From NCBI GenBank assembly GCA_003388555.1, contig QQVD01000001.1, forward strand, positions 110,380-174,379: a stretch of 64,000 nt of DNA. The letters run 5' to 3'. Below the pieces are notes generated by a model that did not search any database, was not told where the DNA came from, and was given only the letters and a program-made list of their open reading frames with translations. Both the position numbers and the translations under genes were made by a program. Below are positions 36,333-44,915 of this stretch, in pieces (the first letter of the stretch is position 1; each line of letters opens with the position of its first letter). Source of the stretch: Acidobacteriota bacterium (GTDB lineage Bacteria; Acidobacteriota; Thermoanaerobaculia; Multivoradales; Multivoraceae).

Positions 36333-36421
36333 GGGCGCCCCGGCGCAGCGGCGATCTCCCGGCAATGATGCCGGGCTCTCGACTGCGCTGCGCGGCGGCG
36401 GCCAGCCGTTATGCTGACCGT

Positions 36422-37411
36422 GTGGAACCCGCCCCGACAGGTGGAGCGCGCCAGCCGGAATCGCCGACGAAGTGTCCGGACGGCGAGCTGCCGTTGCTGC
36501 CCCTCGCCGCCTCCTGCGCCGCGATCGTGGCGCTGACGGCGGCTTTGGCGGGGTCGCCGGCCAGCGCCCAGGTCCAGATCCTCGATCCTCCGGACCTCGA
36601 GGCGGCGGCCTTCTCCGACGGCGAGTTCCTGTCGCTCTACGGTGACCGCTCGGCGGTCGGCTTCCAGCCCGGCGCGCTCGATCGCGCCCACCACTTCCTG
36701 CGTCGCCTCGAGGTGATCACCGAGGCCTTCAACCGCTGGAGCGGGGTCGCCGTCCCGGTGGTCGGCTACCTGGTCGATCGCGAGAAGTGGAACGAGATGC
36801 AGATGCCAGGGCTCTACGGCATACCCCTGCGCACCAGCGCCACCGCCATCGTGCTGCCGTCCCGTGGCGACGACGAGACGGTGCGCATGTGGCGTTCGAT
36901 CCTCGGCGTCGAGCAACTGCCGCTGAACCCGGGCGAGCCGTTGCGCGGCACTTCGGAGGAGGCCGCCTCGCTGGCGATCGTCGACGTGCTGGCGCAGGTC
37001 GAGGCGGCGCGTGCCTTCGCCCTGCAGGCCGAGCTGGTCGCCGACGAGGAGTGGATCGGCGAGGTGGCGGCGCATCTCGCGGCGCGCACTCTGTTCGCCG
37101 ACGTCGAGCCGGCGAAGCTGGGCGCGATCGATTTCGTCTACGACCGCATCTACGAGCGCTTCGGCGGCGAGCGCCAGCACGCGCTCGCCGAGTTCCGCGC
37201 CGACGGCCTGGTCGGCGAGGTCGCCGATGCCGAGACCTGGCTCTGGTTCCAGGGCGCCTTCGCCCGCGCGGCGCGTGTGCTGCACGAGCAGCGCGGGCGC
37301 AAGTCGGTCAAGCACCTCAAGAAGCTCTCCGAGCGAGGGCGACTCGACGGGGCCGGGCTGCGGGACGCCTACCCCGGTCTCGCCGCCTGGCTCGACTCCG
37401 CCTTCCGCTGA
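36422..37411 (+). CDS. Secreted protein of unknown function
   Basis: A 329-residue protein with a signal peptide (LPLLPLAASCAAIVALTAALAGSPASAQ) at about residues 20-48. I do not recognise a family. The mature part is mostly helical, with aromatic and charged blocks such as AHHFLRRLEVITEAFNRWSG, VPVVGYLVDREKWNEMQ and DFVYDRIYERFGG. Features resemble secreted peptidase-like scaffolds with a substrate of elderly M48/M90 style, but no HExxH motif is present, so no enzyme activity is claimed. GTG 36422 is the start nearest the signal peptide; ATG 36365/36368 are alternatives, and none has a strong ribosome binding site. A TATGCT hexamer lies just before the GTG. Convergent with the TlpA-like gene. 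Confidence 0.6.
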   Translation: MEPAPTGGARQPESPTKCPDGELPLLPLAASCAAIVALTAALAGSPASAQVQILDPPDLEAAAFSDGEFLSLYGDRSAVGFQPGALDRAHHFLRRLEVITEAFNRWSGVAVPVVGYLVDREKWNEMQMPGLYGIPLRTSATAIVLPSRGDDETVRMWRSILGVEQLPLNPGEPLRGTSEEAASLAIVDVLAQVEAARAFALQAELVADEEWIGEVAAHLAARTLFADVEPAKLGAIDFVYDRIYERFGGERQHALAEFRADGLVGEVADAETWLWFQGAFARAARVLHEQRGRKSVKHLKKLSERGRLDGAGLRDAYPGLAAWLDSAFR

Positions 37412-37466
37412 GGCCCGAGCACAGCTCCGCGAGACTCGTGTCGGTCTTGACCGATCCTCGGTCGGC

Positions 37467-38060
37467 TCACTCTGCAGGACCGAGCAGCTCGAGCGACCTC
37501 TTCTCCAGGTCCTTGTAGAGCAGGCGCCCGGCGTGTTGCTCCACCAACTCGCCGCCGCGATCGAAGAAGAAGGTCGTCGGCAGGGCGCCGATCCACTCGG
37601 GATCGATCGGGTCGATGAACGCGTACTCGTCGGCCTCGCTGTTGAGATAGGAGATCAGGCCCGGCGCCCGCTCGGCGAAGAACGGACGCACCTTCTCCTC
37701 GAGCGTCGCCGGATCGTCCATCGAGACGGCCAGCACGGTGAGCCCACGTTCGCGGTAGCGCTTCTGCAGCAGCTCGAGGTCGGGCAACTCCTGGACGCAG
37801 GGGATGCACCAGGTCGCCCACAAGTTGACGACCACGACCTCGCCCTCGTGGTGCTCGAGGACGCGAGCGAAGTCGGTCGCCGAGATCGGCTCGACCTGGC
37901 GCGGCGACAGCAGACGCTCGGGGAGCGGGTCGCCGTCCTCTGCCGCCGCAGGACCGGCCAGCAGGGCTGCCGAGAGGGCGATCGTCAGCGCTGCCGCGAG
38001 TGGTGTGCGGCGAGCCGGGCCAGCGGGGCAGGTGCGTCGCGCGGCGGCGTCGCGCGGCAT
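37467..38060 (-). CDS. Secreted TlpA-like thioredoxin-fold protein
   Basis: Periplasmic thiol-disulfide protein of 197 residues with a signal peptide (AAALTIALSAALLAGPAAA). The redox-active motif is WATWCIPCVQELPDL (Cys-Ile-Pro-Cys). Downstream features fit TlpA/ResA: VVVVNLWATW strand, SMDDPATLEE, and the cis-proline in ALPTTFFFDRGG. Such proteins reduce disulfides in cytochrome c maturation or other envelope proteins; no partner is nearby. The frame is open to 38246; I use ATG 38060, which directly precedes the basic n-region of the signal peptide, but ATG 38123 is also possible. Neither has a clear ribosome binding site. Confidence 0.87.
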   Translation of the reverse strand: MPRDAAARRTCPAGPARRTPLAAALTIALSAALLAGPAAAEDGDPLPERLLSPRQVEPISATDFARVLEHHEGEVVVVNLWATWCIPCVQELPDLELLQKRYRERGLTVLAVSMDDPATLEEKVRPFFAERAPGLISYLNSEADEYAFIDPIDPEWIGALPTTFFFDRGGELVEQHAGRLLYKDLEKRSLELLGPAE

Positions 38061-38507
38061 GTCGATGGCGCCGAGTGGGAGCGGCGGGCGCGAGGGTGTC
38101 GAGTCGGACAAGGCGGCCTCCATGACCGGAGCTGGTTGGATCAAAGGGTTCTTCGCCGGTCGGCGCGGAGTCTCCGGGGCAGATCGGTGTGCAGACGCGG
38201 ATCGCCCCTCGGTCTGCGTCAGCACGATCAGCGGAGCGGAGCGCATCCGGGCTCAGCCTGCGGCAATCTATCCGAGCCATCGACGGCATCGGATTGGCGC
38301 CTCGGCTCCCCGGCTATCCAGTGACGCCGGATGGCGCCGGATGGCGGCGTATGGCGCGGGATGACGCCGGATGACGCCGGATGACGCCGGATAGCTGGTG
38401 GCTTGAGTAGACTTTCTCTTCTGCGTGCTGCCGACTGCACGCCGCCGTCGGCCAGTCGGCAGCTACGCTTCCAGGTGCACGACCCGACCAGCGACGACCC
38501 GGAAGGC
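38061..38507. other. 447-bp divergent gap between the TlpA-like gene and moaA, with a 10-bp repeat array
   Basis: If the shorter starts of both neighbours are right, this region holds two divergent promoters. The main feature is the 10-bp array at 38321-38390. I looked for a molybdenum-cofactor riboswitch before moaA and could not identify one by eye. Confidence 0.45.
38321..38390. repeat. 10-bp tandem repeat, seven copies
   Basis: Seven contiguous 10-bp units of the form ATGACGCCGG. Three are identical to it in a row (38361-38390); the other four differ by one to three bases. The array ends about 117 bp upstream of the moaA ATG. The unit length is close to one DNA helical turn. Confidence 0.9.
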
Positions 38508-39626
38508 ATGACCATCAGAGAACGATCGCAGCACAGCGGGCCGGCTCCGGCCGGGACCGCCTCCGCAGGGCGTTCGGGCCTCGGCGCCGAGGAGCCGCTC
38601 GTCGACCGCCTCGGGCGTGGTCTCGACGACCTGCGCATCTCGGTGATCGATCGCTGCAACTACCGCTGCACCTTCTGCATGCCCGCCGATCGCGACTACC
38701 AGTTCCTGCCCCGGGAGGAGCTGCTGACGTTCGAGGAGATCGCGCGGCTGGCCGGGCTCTTCGTCGGTCTCGGGGTGCACAAGATCCGCCTCACCGGCGG
38801 TGAGCCGCTGCTGCGCAAGGATCTGCCGGCCCTGGTGGAGATGCTGGCGTCGATCGACGGTGTCGAGGACCTGGCGCTCACCACCAACGGCGTCCTGCTG
38901 GAGAGGATGGCGGAGCCCCTGGCGGCGGCGGGTCTGCGCCGCGTCACCGTCAGCCTCGAGTCCCTGCGTGACGATCGCTACGGCGCGATCAACGGGGTGG
39001 GGCATCCGGTGGCGCCGATCCTGCGTGGCATCGAGGCCGCACAGCGCGCCGGGCTGGAACCGGTGAAGGTCAACGTCGTGGTGCAGCGTGGCGTCAACGA
39101 CGACGAGGTCGTCGACCTGGCGCGCGAGCTCGGCCGTCGGCGCTGCGTGGTGCGCTTCATCGAGTTCATGGACGTCGGCACCCTCAACGACTGGGGCGAG
39201 GCGAAGGTGCTGTCGGCGCGCGAGATCGTGCAGCGGGTGGCGGCCGAGCTGCCGCTGACCCCGCGCGCCCGCCGCCGTGCCAGCGACACGGCGCTGCGTC
39301 ACGAGTACCTCGGGGGGACCCCTGACGGGCCTCCGGCGGGGCTCGAGGTCGGCGCCATCGCCTCGATCACCGAGCCGTTCTGCGGCGACTGCACCCGCGC
39401 CCGGCTGACCAGCGAGGGCGCTCTGCACACCTGCCTCTTCTCGCACGCCGGCCTCGATCTCAAGGCCCCGCTGCGCGGCGGCGCGACGGACGCCCAGATC
39501 GAGCGGCTGATCGCCGACCGCTGGCGCCGCCGCGCCGACCGTTACTCGGAGGAGCGCGCCGAACGCATGGCCAGCGGAAGCCGGGTGGCGGAGCCGAAGA
39601 TCGAGATGTATCGGATCGGCGGATGA
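38508..39626 (+). CDS. moaA: GTP 3',8-cyclase (molybdenum cofactor biosynthesis)
   Basis: Radical SAM enzyme that rearranges GTP to 3',8-cyclo-GTP in the first step of molybdopterin synthesis; 372 residues. The SAM cluster site is Cys50, Cys54, Cys57 in RCNYRCTFC. GGEPLLRKDL (SAM binding), the C-terminal second-cluster motif FCGDCTRARLTSEG with a third Cys in LHTCLF, and the invariant terminal Gly-Gly (YRIGG) are all present, so it should be active. The frame is open to a TTG at 38403, but ATG 38508 fits the family's N terminus. No other moa or moe gene is in the window. It lies 37 bp before the hopanoid cluster and may be cotranscribed with it. Confidence 0.93.
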   Translation: MTIRERSQHSGPAPAGTASAGRSGLGAEEPLVDRLGRGLDDLRISVIDRCNYRCTFCMPADRDYQFLPREELLTFEEIARLAGLFVGLGVHKIRLTGGEPLLRKDLPALVEMLASIDGVEDLALTTNGVLLERMAEPLAAAGLRRVTVSLESLRDDRYGAINGVGHPVAPILRGIEAAQRAGLEPVKVNVVVQRGVNDDEVVDLARELGRRRCVVRFIEFMDVGTLNDWGEAKVLSAREIVQRVAAELPLTPRARRRASDTALRHEYLGGTPDGPPAGLEVGAIASITEPFCGDCTRARLTSEGALHTCLFSHAGLDLKAPLRGGATDAQIERLIADRWRRRADRYSEERAERMASGSRVAEPKIEMYRIGG

Positions 39627-39663
39627 CGGGAACCGCACTGGCCCGGCGGAGCGGATCCGCCCG

Positions 39664-41898
39664 ATGAGTCTGGATCCGGCTCCCCAGCGAGCACGCTCCA
39701 GCCAGCCGTCCGCCGCGGGTCTGGCCTCCGCGGAGCCGGCCCGGGCTCGCCTGGAGCTGGTCGCCGAGACGCCTCTGCAGGCGGCGGTGACCAGCGCCAG
39801 CCGGCACCTGCTCGAGCTGCAGTTCGACGACGGCCACTGGTGCGCCGAGCTCGAGGGCGACACCATCCTCGAGTCCGAGTACCTGATGCTGCTGTGGTTC
39901 CTCGGCCGCCGCGACGACCCGCGCTTCGACCAGGGATGTCGCTACCTGCGCAGCCGTCAGCTCGACGAGGGCGGCTGGGCGATCTTCCCCGGCGGCCCCC
40001 CCGACCCGAGCCCCTCGGTGAAGGCGTACTTCATGCTCAAGCTGTGCGGCGATCCGCCGGACGCCGAGCACATGCAGCGCGCTCGCGAGTCGATTCGGCG
40101 CATGGGCGGCATCGCGGCCTGCAACTCGTTCACCAAGATCTACCTGGCGATGTTCGGGCAGTGGCCCTGGAGCCGGGCGCCGGCGGTGCCGCCGGAGCTC
40201 ATCCTGCTGCCGCGCTGGTTCCCGATCAACATCTACGAGATGTCGTCCTGGTCGCGCGCGATCGTGGTGCCGCTGGCGATCCTCTGGGCTCACCGGCCGC
40301 GGGTCGAGGTGCCGGTCGATCTCGCCGAGCTCGACACCGGCGAGCCGGCGCCGCGGCCGGGTGACTCGTTGCGGCAGCGTTTCTGGTTCGCCTTCTTCCG
40401 CGGCGGCGATCGCTTCGTCAAGCTGGCCGAGCGGCTCGGTCTGTTCGCCGCCACTCGTGGCGTCGCACTGCGGCGCTGCGAGCGGTGGACCACCGAGCGG
40501 CTCGACGCGAGCGCCGGGCTGGGGGCGATCTTCCCGGCGATCGTCAACGCCGTGGTGGCGCTGCGCCTGCAGGGCTACCCGGAGGACCATCCGTTCGTCG
40601 CGCATCAGCTCGCCGAGCTCGAGAAGCTGGAGATCGTCGAGCCGCTCAGCGATCCACGCTCTCCGGTCGCCGCTACGACCCGAGGTCGCGGCCGCGCCGC
40701 GGCGCCGGCAGGCGGGGCATACGTTGTCGCACCCGCGCCGACTCCCGCCGCAGGCGATCTCGCGCTCAGGGTGCAGCCCTGCCAGTCGCCGGTGTGGGAT
40801 ACGGCACTGTCGCTCAACGCTCTGCTCGAGTGCGGGGTCGACGCCAGCGACGCCCGGGTGCAGCAGGGCCTGCAGTGGCTGCTCGAGATGGAGGTGCGTC
40901 AGCCCGGTGACTGGCAGATCAAGAACGGAGACCGCGAGGTGGAGCCCTCCGGCTGGTTCTTCGAATACGCCAACGGCTTCTATCCGGACTGCGACGACAC
41001 CGCCGAGGTCCTGGCGGTGTTGGGCAGGGCGCGCATGGAGGATCCGGCCTGGGAACAGCGTCGGCAGCAGGCGGTGCAGCGCGCCCTGCGCTGGCAGCTC
41101 AGCATGCAGAACCGCGACGGCGGTTGGGGAGCCTTCGATCGTGAGTGCAGTCGCGAGCTGCTCACCTACGTGCCGTTCGCCGACCACAACGCGATGATCG
41201 ACCCCAGCACGGTCGACGTCACCTCGCGCACGGTCGAGGCCCTGGTGCTACACCTCGGCCAGGGACACCCGTCGGTGCAGCGTGCGCTGGCCTTCATCGA
41301 GCGCAGCCAGGAGGCCGACGGCACGTGGTTCGGCCGCTGGGGCTCGAACTATCTGTATGGGACCTGGCTGGCGCTGTGCGCGCTCGCCGCGGCCGGACGC
41401 CGGGACGGCGAGGCCGCGCGCCGCGGAGTGCAGTGGCTGCTGGCGGTGCAGCGAGAGGACGGGGGCTGGGGCGAGAGCCTCGCCTCCTACGTCGATCCGT
41501 CGTGCAAGGGTGCCGGGCCGAGCACCGCGGCGCAGACCGCCTGGGCGCTGCTCGGGCTGATGGCGGTGCATCCCGACCTCGGCCCGGGTTGCGCGCCGGA
41601 CGAAGAGCGTGACGCCGTGCGGCGCTCGGTCGAGGCCGGTGTCGCGCGTCTGGTCGCGAGCCAGGAGGCCGACGGCGGCTGGCGCGACGTCGAGTGGACC
41701 GGCACCGGCTTCCCCGCCGTCTTCTACCTGCGCTACCACTTCTACGACCGCTACTTCCCGCTCCAGGCGCTGGCCACGGCGCAGCGCTGCGGAGTGCGGG
41801 GCGCTGAGCGTCGCGGCACAGCGCCGGGCGGCGACGGCTGCGCGGAGCGCGACCCGGGAGAGCTCGCCGTCGTCGGCGCCAGCGAGGGATCGACATGA
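39664..41898 (+). CDS. shc: Squalene-hopene cyclase
   Basis: Class II triterpene cyclase of 744 residues that folds squalene into hopene/hopanol at the membrane surface. The protonating motif DCDD is at residues 442-445, and several QW repeats are visible (for example QNRDGGWGAF, EADGTWFGRWG, QREDGGWGES). N-terminal FDDGHW and ILESEY match bacterial SHCs. About residues 340-370 there is an Ala/Pro/Arg-rich insertion before the conserved VQPCQSPVWDTAL, lengthening the protein by roughly 25-30 residues relative to typical SHCs (about 630-720). Its stop overlaps the start of hpnH as ATGA. It begins a long same-strand run of hopanoid and mevalonate genes. Confidence 0.95.
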   Translation: MSLDPAPQRARSSQPSAAGLASAEPARARLELVAETPLQAAVTSASRHLLELQFDDGHWCAELEGDTILESEYLMLLWFLGRRDDPRFDQGCRYLRSRQLDEGGWAIFPGGPPDPSPSVKAYFMLKLCGDPPDAEHMQRARESIRRMGGIAACNSFTKIYLAMFGQWPWSRAPAVPPELILLPRWFPINIYEMSSWSRAIVVPLAILWAHRPRVEVPVDLAELDTGEPAPRPGDSLRQRFWFAFFRGGDRFVKLAERLGLFAATRGVALRRCERWTTERLDASAGLGAIFPAIVNAVVALRLQGYPEDHPFVAHQLAELEKLEIVEPLSDPRSPVAATTRGRGRAAAPAGGAYVVAPAPTPAAGDLALRVQPCQSPVWDTALSLNALLECGVDASDARVQQGLQWLLEMEVRQPGDWQIKNGDREVEPSGWFFEYANGFYPDCDDTAEVLAVLGRARMEDPAWEQRRQQAVQRALRWQLSMQNRDGGWGAFDRECSRELLTYVPFADHNAMIDPSTVDVTSRTVEALVLHLGQGHPSVQRALAFIERSQEADGTWFGRWGSNYLYGTWLALCALAAAGRRDGEAARRGVQWLLAVQREDGGWGESLASYVDPSCKGAGPSTAAQTAWALLGLMAVHPDLGPGCAPDEERDAVRRSVEAGVARLVASQEADGGWRDVEWTGTGFPAVFYLRYHFYDRYFPLQALATAQRCGVRGAERRGTAPGGDGCAERDPGELAVVGASEGST

Positions 41899-42896
41899 GA
41901 CTGCCTCTGCACATCGCCACCGATCAGCTCAAGAACCAGGTGCGGCAACGCCTCAAGGGCCGCAGGCGCTACCCCTACGTGTTGATGCTCGAGCCGCTCT
42001 ACACATGCAACCTGGCCTGCATCGGCTGCGCCGTCGAGCGCCACACCGGCAAGCTCAAGGACCGCCTGCCGCTCGAGCAGTGCCTGCTGGCGGTCGACGA
42101 GAGCGGCGCGCCGACGGTGTCGATCTGCGGCGGCGAGCCGACGATCTACCCGGAGCTGCCCGAGCTGGTCGCCGGCATCATCGCCCGCAAGCGCCACATC
42201 TACCTGTGCACCAACGCCCTGCTGCTCGACAGCAAGCTGTTCGGGCGCATACCTCCGGACAAGCGCCTGACGATCAACGTGCACCTCGACGGCATGCGCG
42301 AGACGCACGACTACGTCACCGCGCGCGAAGGTGTCTTCGACAAGGCGGTGGAGATGCTGCGCGAGTGCAAGCGCCGCGGCTACCACACCACGATCAACAT
42401 GACGATCTTCAAGGAGACGGAGGTCGAGGAGATCGAGGAGGTCTGCCGCTTCGTGTCGGATCTCGGCATCGACGGCATCCTGATGTCGCCGGGCTACCAC
42501 TACGAGTCGATCGAGCGCGACATCTTCCTCACCCGTCGCGACATCCAGCAGAAGTTCGAGCGGGTGCTCGAGATCAGTGACCGCTACCGCATCACCTCGA
42601 CCCCGATGTTCCTCGAGTTCGCCGCCGGCAAGCGCGAGTACGACTGCTCGCCGTGGAGCACCGTGACCCGCACGCCGCTCGGCTGGAAGGGACCGTGCTA
42701 CCTGATCGGCAAGCGCTTCTACGACACCTTCGAGGAGTTCTGGAGCGAGACGGACTGGGACTACTGGGAGTCGCGCCAGGACGACCTCTGCCAGAACTGC
42801 GCCATGCACTCGGGTTTCGAGGCCTCGGTGGTGCGCAACCTGCACCGCAGCCCGAAGGACGTGCTGCGACTGGCGCGCTGGCACCTCACCGGGTGA
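41895..42896 (+). CDS. hpnH: Radical SAM adenosyl-hopene transferase HpnH
   Basis: A 333-residue radical SAM enzyme that adds the 5'-deoxyadenosyl group to diploptene to make adenosylhopane, the first step of extended (C35) hopanoid synthesis. The cluster ligands are Cys38, Cys42 and Cys45 in TCNLACIGC. The N terminus (MRLPLHIATDQ) and SICGGEPTIYPEL, HLDGMRETHD and YHYESI fit HpnH closely. C-terminal cysteines (CPWST-like region, CYLIG, LCQNCAMHSGFEAS) are also typical. The ATG overlaps the shc stop by four bases, so cyclase and transferase are translationally coupled. Confidence 0.94.
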   Translation: MRLPLHIATDQLKNQVRQRLKGRRRYPYVLMLEPLYTCNLACIGCAVERHTGKLKDRLPLEQCLLAVDESGAPTVSICGGEPTIYPELPELVAGIIARKRHIYLCTNALLLDSKLFGRIPPDKRLTINVHLDGMRETHDYVTAREGVFDKAVEMLRECKRRGYHTTINMTIFKETEVEEIEEVCRFVSDLGIDGILMSPGYHYESIERDIFLTRRDIQQKFERVLEISDRYRITSTPMFLEFAAGKREYDCSPWSTVTRTPLGWKGPCYLIGKRFYDTFEEFWSETDWDYWESRQDDLCQNCAMHSGFEASVVRNLHRSPKDVLRLARWHLTG

Positions 42897-42957
42897 GGAC
42901 TCCGGTGGGGGGCGGGGCGGCGAGTCGACGACACGCCGCCGCCGCTGGGAAGTGCCT

Positions 42958-43950
42958 TTGAAGGCTCTGGTCACCGGCGGCACAGGTTTCGTCGGCGCGC
43001 ACGTCGTGCGGGCGCTGCTCGCGGATGGCGCCAGCGTGCGCTGCCTGGTGCGTGGTCACAGCGACCTGGCCAACCTCGACGGGCTCGAGGTCGATCTCGT
43101 GGTCGGCGATCTGCGCGACCGCGAGAGCCTCGAGGTGGCGCTGGCCGGCAGCGAGGCTCTCTTCCACTGCGCCGCCGACTACCGGCTGGGCGTGCGCGAC
43201 CCGGCCGAGCTCTACCGCAGCAACGTCGAGGGCACTCGGAATCTGCTCGAGGCGGCGCGCGCCTGCGGAGTGCGCCGCGTGGTGCACACCAGCTCGGTCG
43301 GTGCCCTCGGGCTGCTGGCCGGCGGCGAGCCGGCCGACGAGGAGACGCCGGTGCGCGCGGCGGACCTGGTCGGTCCCTACAAACGCTCCAAGCATCTCTC
43401 CGAGGAGGTCGCGCTCGAGATGGCGCGCAGCGGTCTCGACGTGGTGGTGGTGAACCCCTCCACCCCGGTCGGCGAGCTCGATCGCAAGCCGACGCCGACC
43501 GGTCAGATGATCGTCGACTTCCTGTGCGGTCGGATGCCGGCCTACGTGCACACGGGGCTGAACCTGATCGATGTGCGCGACGTCGCGGCCGGACATCTGC
43601 TCGCCTACCGCGACGGTCGCCGCGGCGAGCGCTACATCCTCGGTCACCAGAACCTCACCCTGCGCGAGATCCTCGCCCTGCTCGCCGAGATCACCGGTCG
43701 GCCGGCGCCGCGCCTGCGGCTGCCCCACGCCGCGCCCCTCGTCGCGGCGGCGGCCTCGGAGCTGTGGGCGCGTCTGTCCGGCGGCGAGCCGCGGCTGCCG
43801 CTGGAGAGCGTGCGCATGTCGCGCAAGCTGATGTGGTTCGACGCCTCCAAGGCGGTGCGCGAGCTCGGTCTGCCGCAGAGTCCGATCCGGCCGGCGCTCG
43901 AGCGGGCGGTCGAGTTCTTCCGCGCCACCGGACAGGCGCCGGTGCGGTGA
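42958..43950 (+). CDS. hpnA: Hopanoid-associated NAD-dependent sugar epimerase/dehydratase-like protein HpnA
   Basis: Extended short-chain dehydrogenase of 330 residues. The Rossmann motif GGTGFVG is at residues 7-13, with HTSSVGALG, the catalytic PYKRSKHLSE (Tyr-x3-Lys) and VVVNPSTPVG, the usual HpnA pattern. HpnA is a hopanoid-cluster protein of uncertain reaction, proposed to act on the side chain or a sugar. I use TTG 42958 because GGGA precedes it at seven bases and it gives the canonical MKALVTGG start; GTG 42952 is too close to that site. Its stop (TGA) overlaps the next ATG, so it is coupled to the HpnG-like gene. Confidence 0.88.
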   Translation: MKALVTGGTGFVGAHVVRALLADGASVRCLVRGHSDLANLDGLEVDLVVGDLRDRESLEVALAGSEALFHCAADYRLGVRDPAELYRSNVEGTRNLLEAARACGVRRVVHTSSVGALGLLAGGEPADEETPVRAADLVGPYKRSKHLSEEVALEMARSGLDVVVVNPSTPVGELDRKPTPTGQMIVDFLCGRMPAYVHTGLNLIDVRDVAAGHLLAYRDGRRGERYILGHQNLTLREILALLAEITGRPAPRLRLPHAAPLVAAAASELWARLSGGEPRLPLESVRMSRKLMWFDASKAVRELGLPQSPIRPALERAVEFFRATGQAPVR

Positions 43951-44915
43951 TGGTCCCGGAACCCGAAGCGACGGCACCGACGCCCGCGTCCGCGAGGCAC
44001 CCGGTGCTGGTCTGCGCGGCCTTGCGCGGCGAGCTGACGCCGTGGCTGCGGGCTCTCCGGGACCGACGCTCGCTGCATTGCGGCCCGGCCCTGCTCGGCC
44101 TCGTCGAGGGCCGACTCGCCACCAGGCTGCTGCACGTCGCCTGGTTCGGGGTCGGCGCCTCGCGCGCGGCGGCGGCGGCGGAGGAGCTGGCCGGTCGACT
44201 CTGCGGACGCACCACCGAGCGGGCGCAGCGGGTCCCGGCCGACGCTGCCGGCGCGCCGACGGTGTACCTGGTCGGCCTGGCGGGGGGCCTGGATCCGGCT
44301 CTGCGCGTCGGCGAGACGGTCTGGATCGACGGCATCGACCGCATCGACGACCTCGACGCGATGGACCGCAGCGGTCCCCGCGGTCTCCGCAGTCATGGCG
44401 ACCGGATCGATGGGGTCGAGCTGCTCGAGGAGTCCGGGAGGAACGATGAGCCGGGGCGCGGCGTCGCGGTCGGCCTCGCGGCGACCGGAGCCCCGGCGCC
44501 GTCGATGCTGCGCGCTGCAGCGCCGCTGCGCGGTCGCGCCGATGGACGGCTCGCCACCCTCACCGGTCCCCGGCCCCTGGCCAGCGCGGCGGAGAAGGCG
44601 AGGCTGTGGGATGCTCTGGAGCGCCCGTTGCGAGCCCTGGTCGACATGGAGAGCCACCCCTTCGTCGATCGGCTGACAGCGGCCGGAGAACGGGTCGCGG
44701 TGCTGCGCGCGGTGAGCGACGTCGCCGACGAATCGCTGCCGGCGGTGCTGGCGGCGGGGTTCGGCCCCGGTGGTCTCGACGCCGGGCGGATCGCACGGTC
44801 GGCGGTGCTCCGCCCTCACAGCTGGTCGAGCCTGGCGCGCCTCTCCTCCCGACTGCGGCGGGGCGCTGCCGCGCTCGCTGCCGCGCTGCACGCCGAGCTC
44901 GGAGTCGACCCGTGA
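43950..44915 (+). CDS. hpnG: HpnG-like nucleosidase/phosphorylase
   Basis: A 321-residue member of the PNP/UDP phosphorylase-MTAN family. Evidence: VYLVGLAGGLDPALRVGE, the purine/ribose site VDMESHPF (residues 231-238, the family's DME block) and LRAVSDVADES. In hopanoid clusters HpnG removes adenine from adenosylhopane to give ribosylhopane. A stretch of about 50 residues between GLDPAL and ATGAPAP is unusually rich in Asp, Gly and Arg. The ATG overlaps the stop of hpnA (TGATG). The following gene starts inside its stop codon (GTGA). Assignment to HpnG rests on both family motifs and position after hpnH and hpnA. Confidence 0.82.
   Translation: MVPEPEATAPTPASARHPVLVCAALRGELTPWLRALRDRRSLHCGPALLGLVEGRLATRLLHVAWFGVGASRAAAAAEELAGRLCGRTTERAQRVPADAAGAPTVYLVGLAGGLDPALRVGETVWIDGIDRIDDLDAMDRSGPRGLRSHGDRIDGVELLEESGRNDEPGRGVAVGLAATGAPAPSMLRAAAPLRGRADGRLATLTGPRPLASAAEKARLWDALERPLRALVDMESHPFVDRLTAAGERVAVLRAVSDVADESLPAVLAAGFGPGGLDAGRIARSAVLRPHSWSSLARLSSRLRRGAAALAAALHAELGVDP

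Noticed and set aside
36422..37411. Unknown secreted protein as a metallopeptidase
   Set aside because: The mature region has no HExxH or other metal motif, so no enzyme function can be supported.
38061..38507. Molybdenum-cofactor riboswitch upstream of moaA
   Set aside because: I could not find the expected conserved core by eye; the region is dominated by the 10-bp array. A covariance-model search would settle it.
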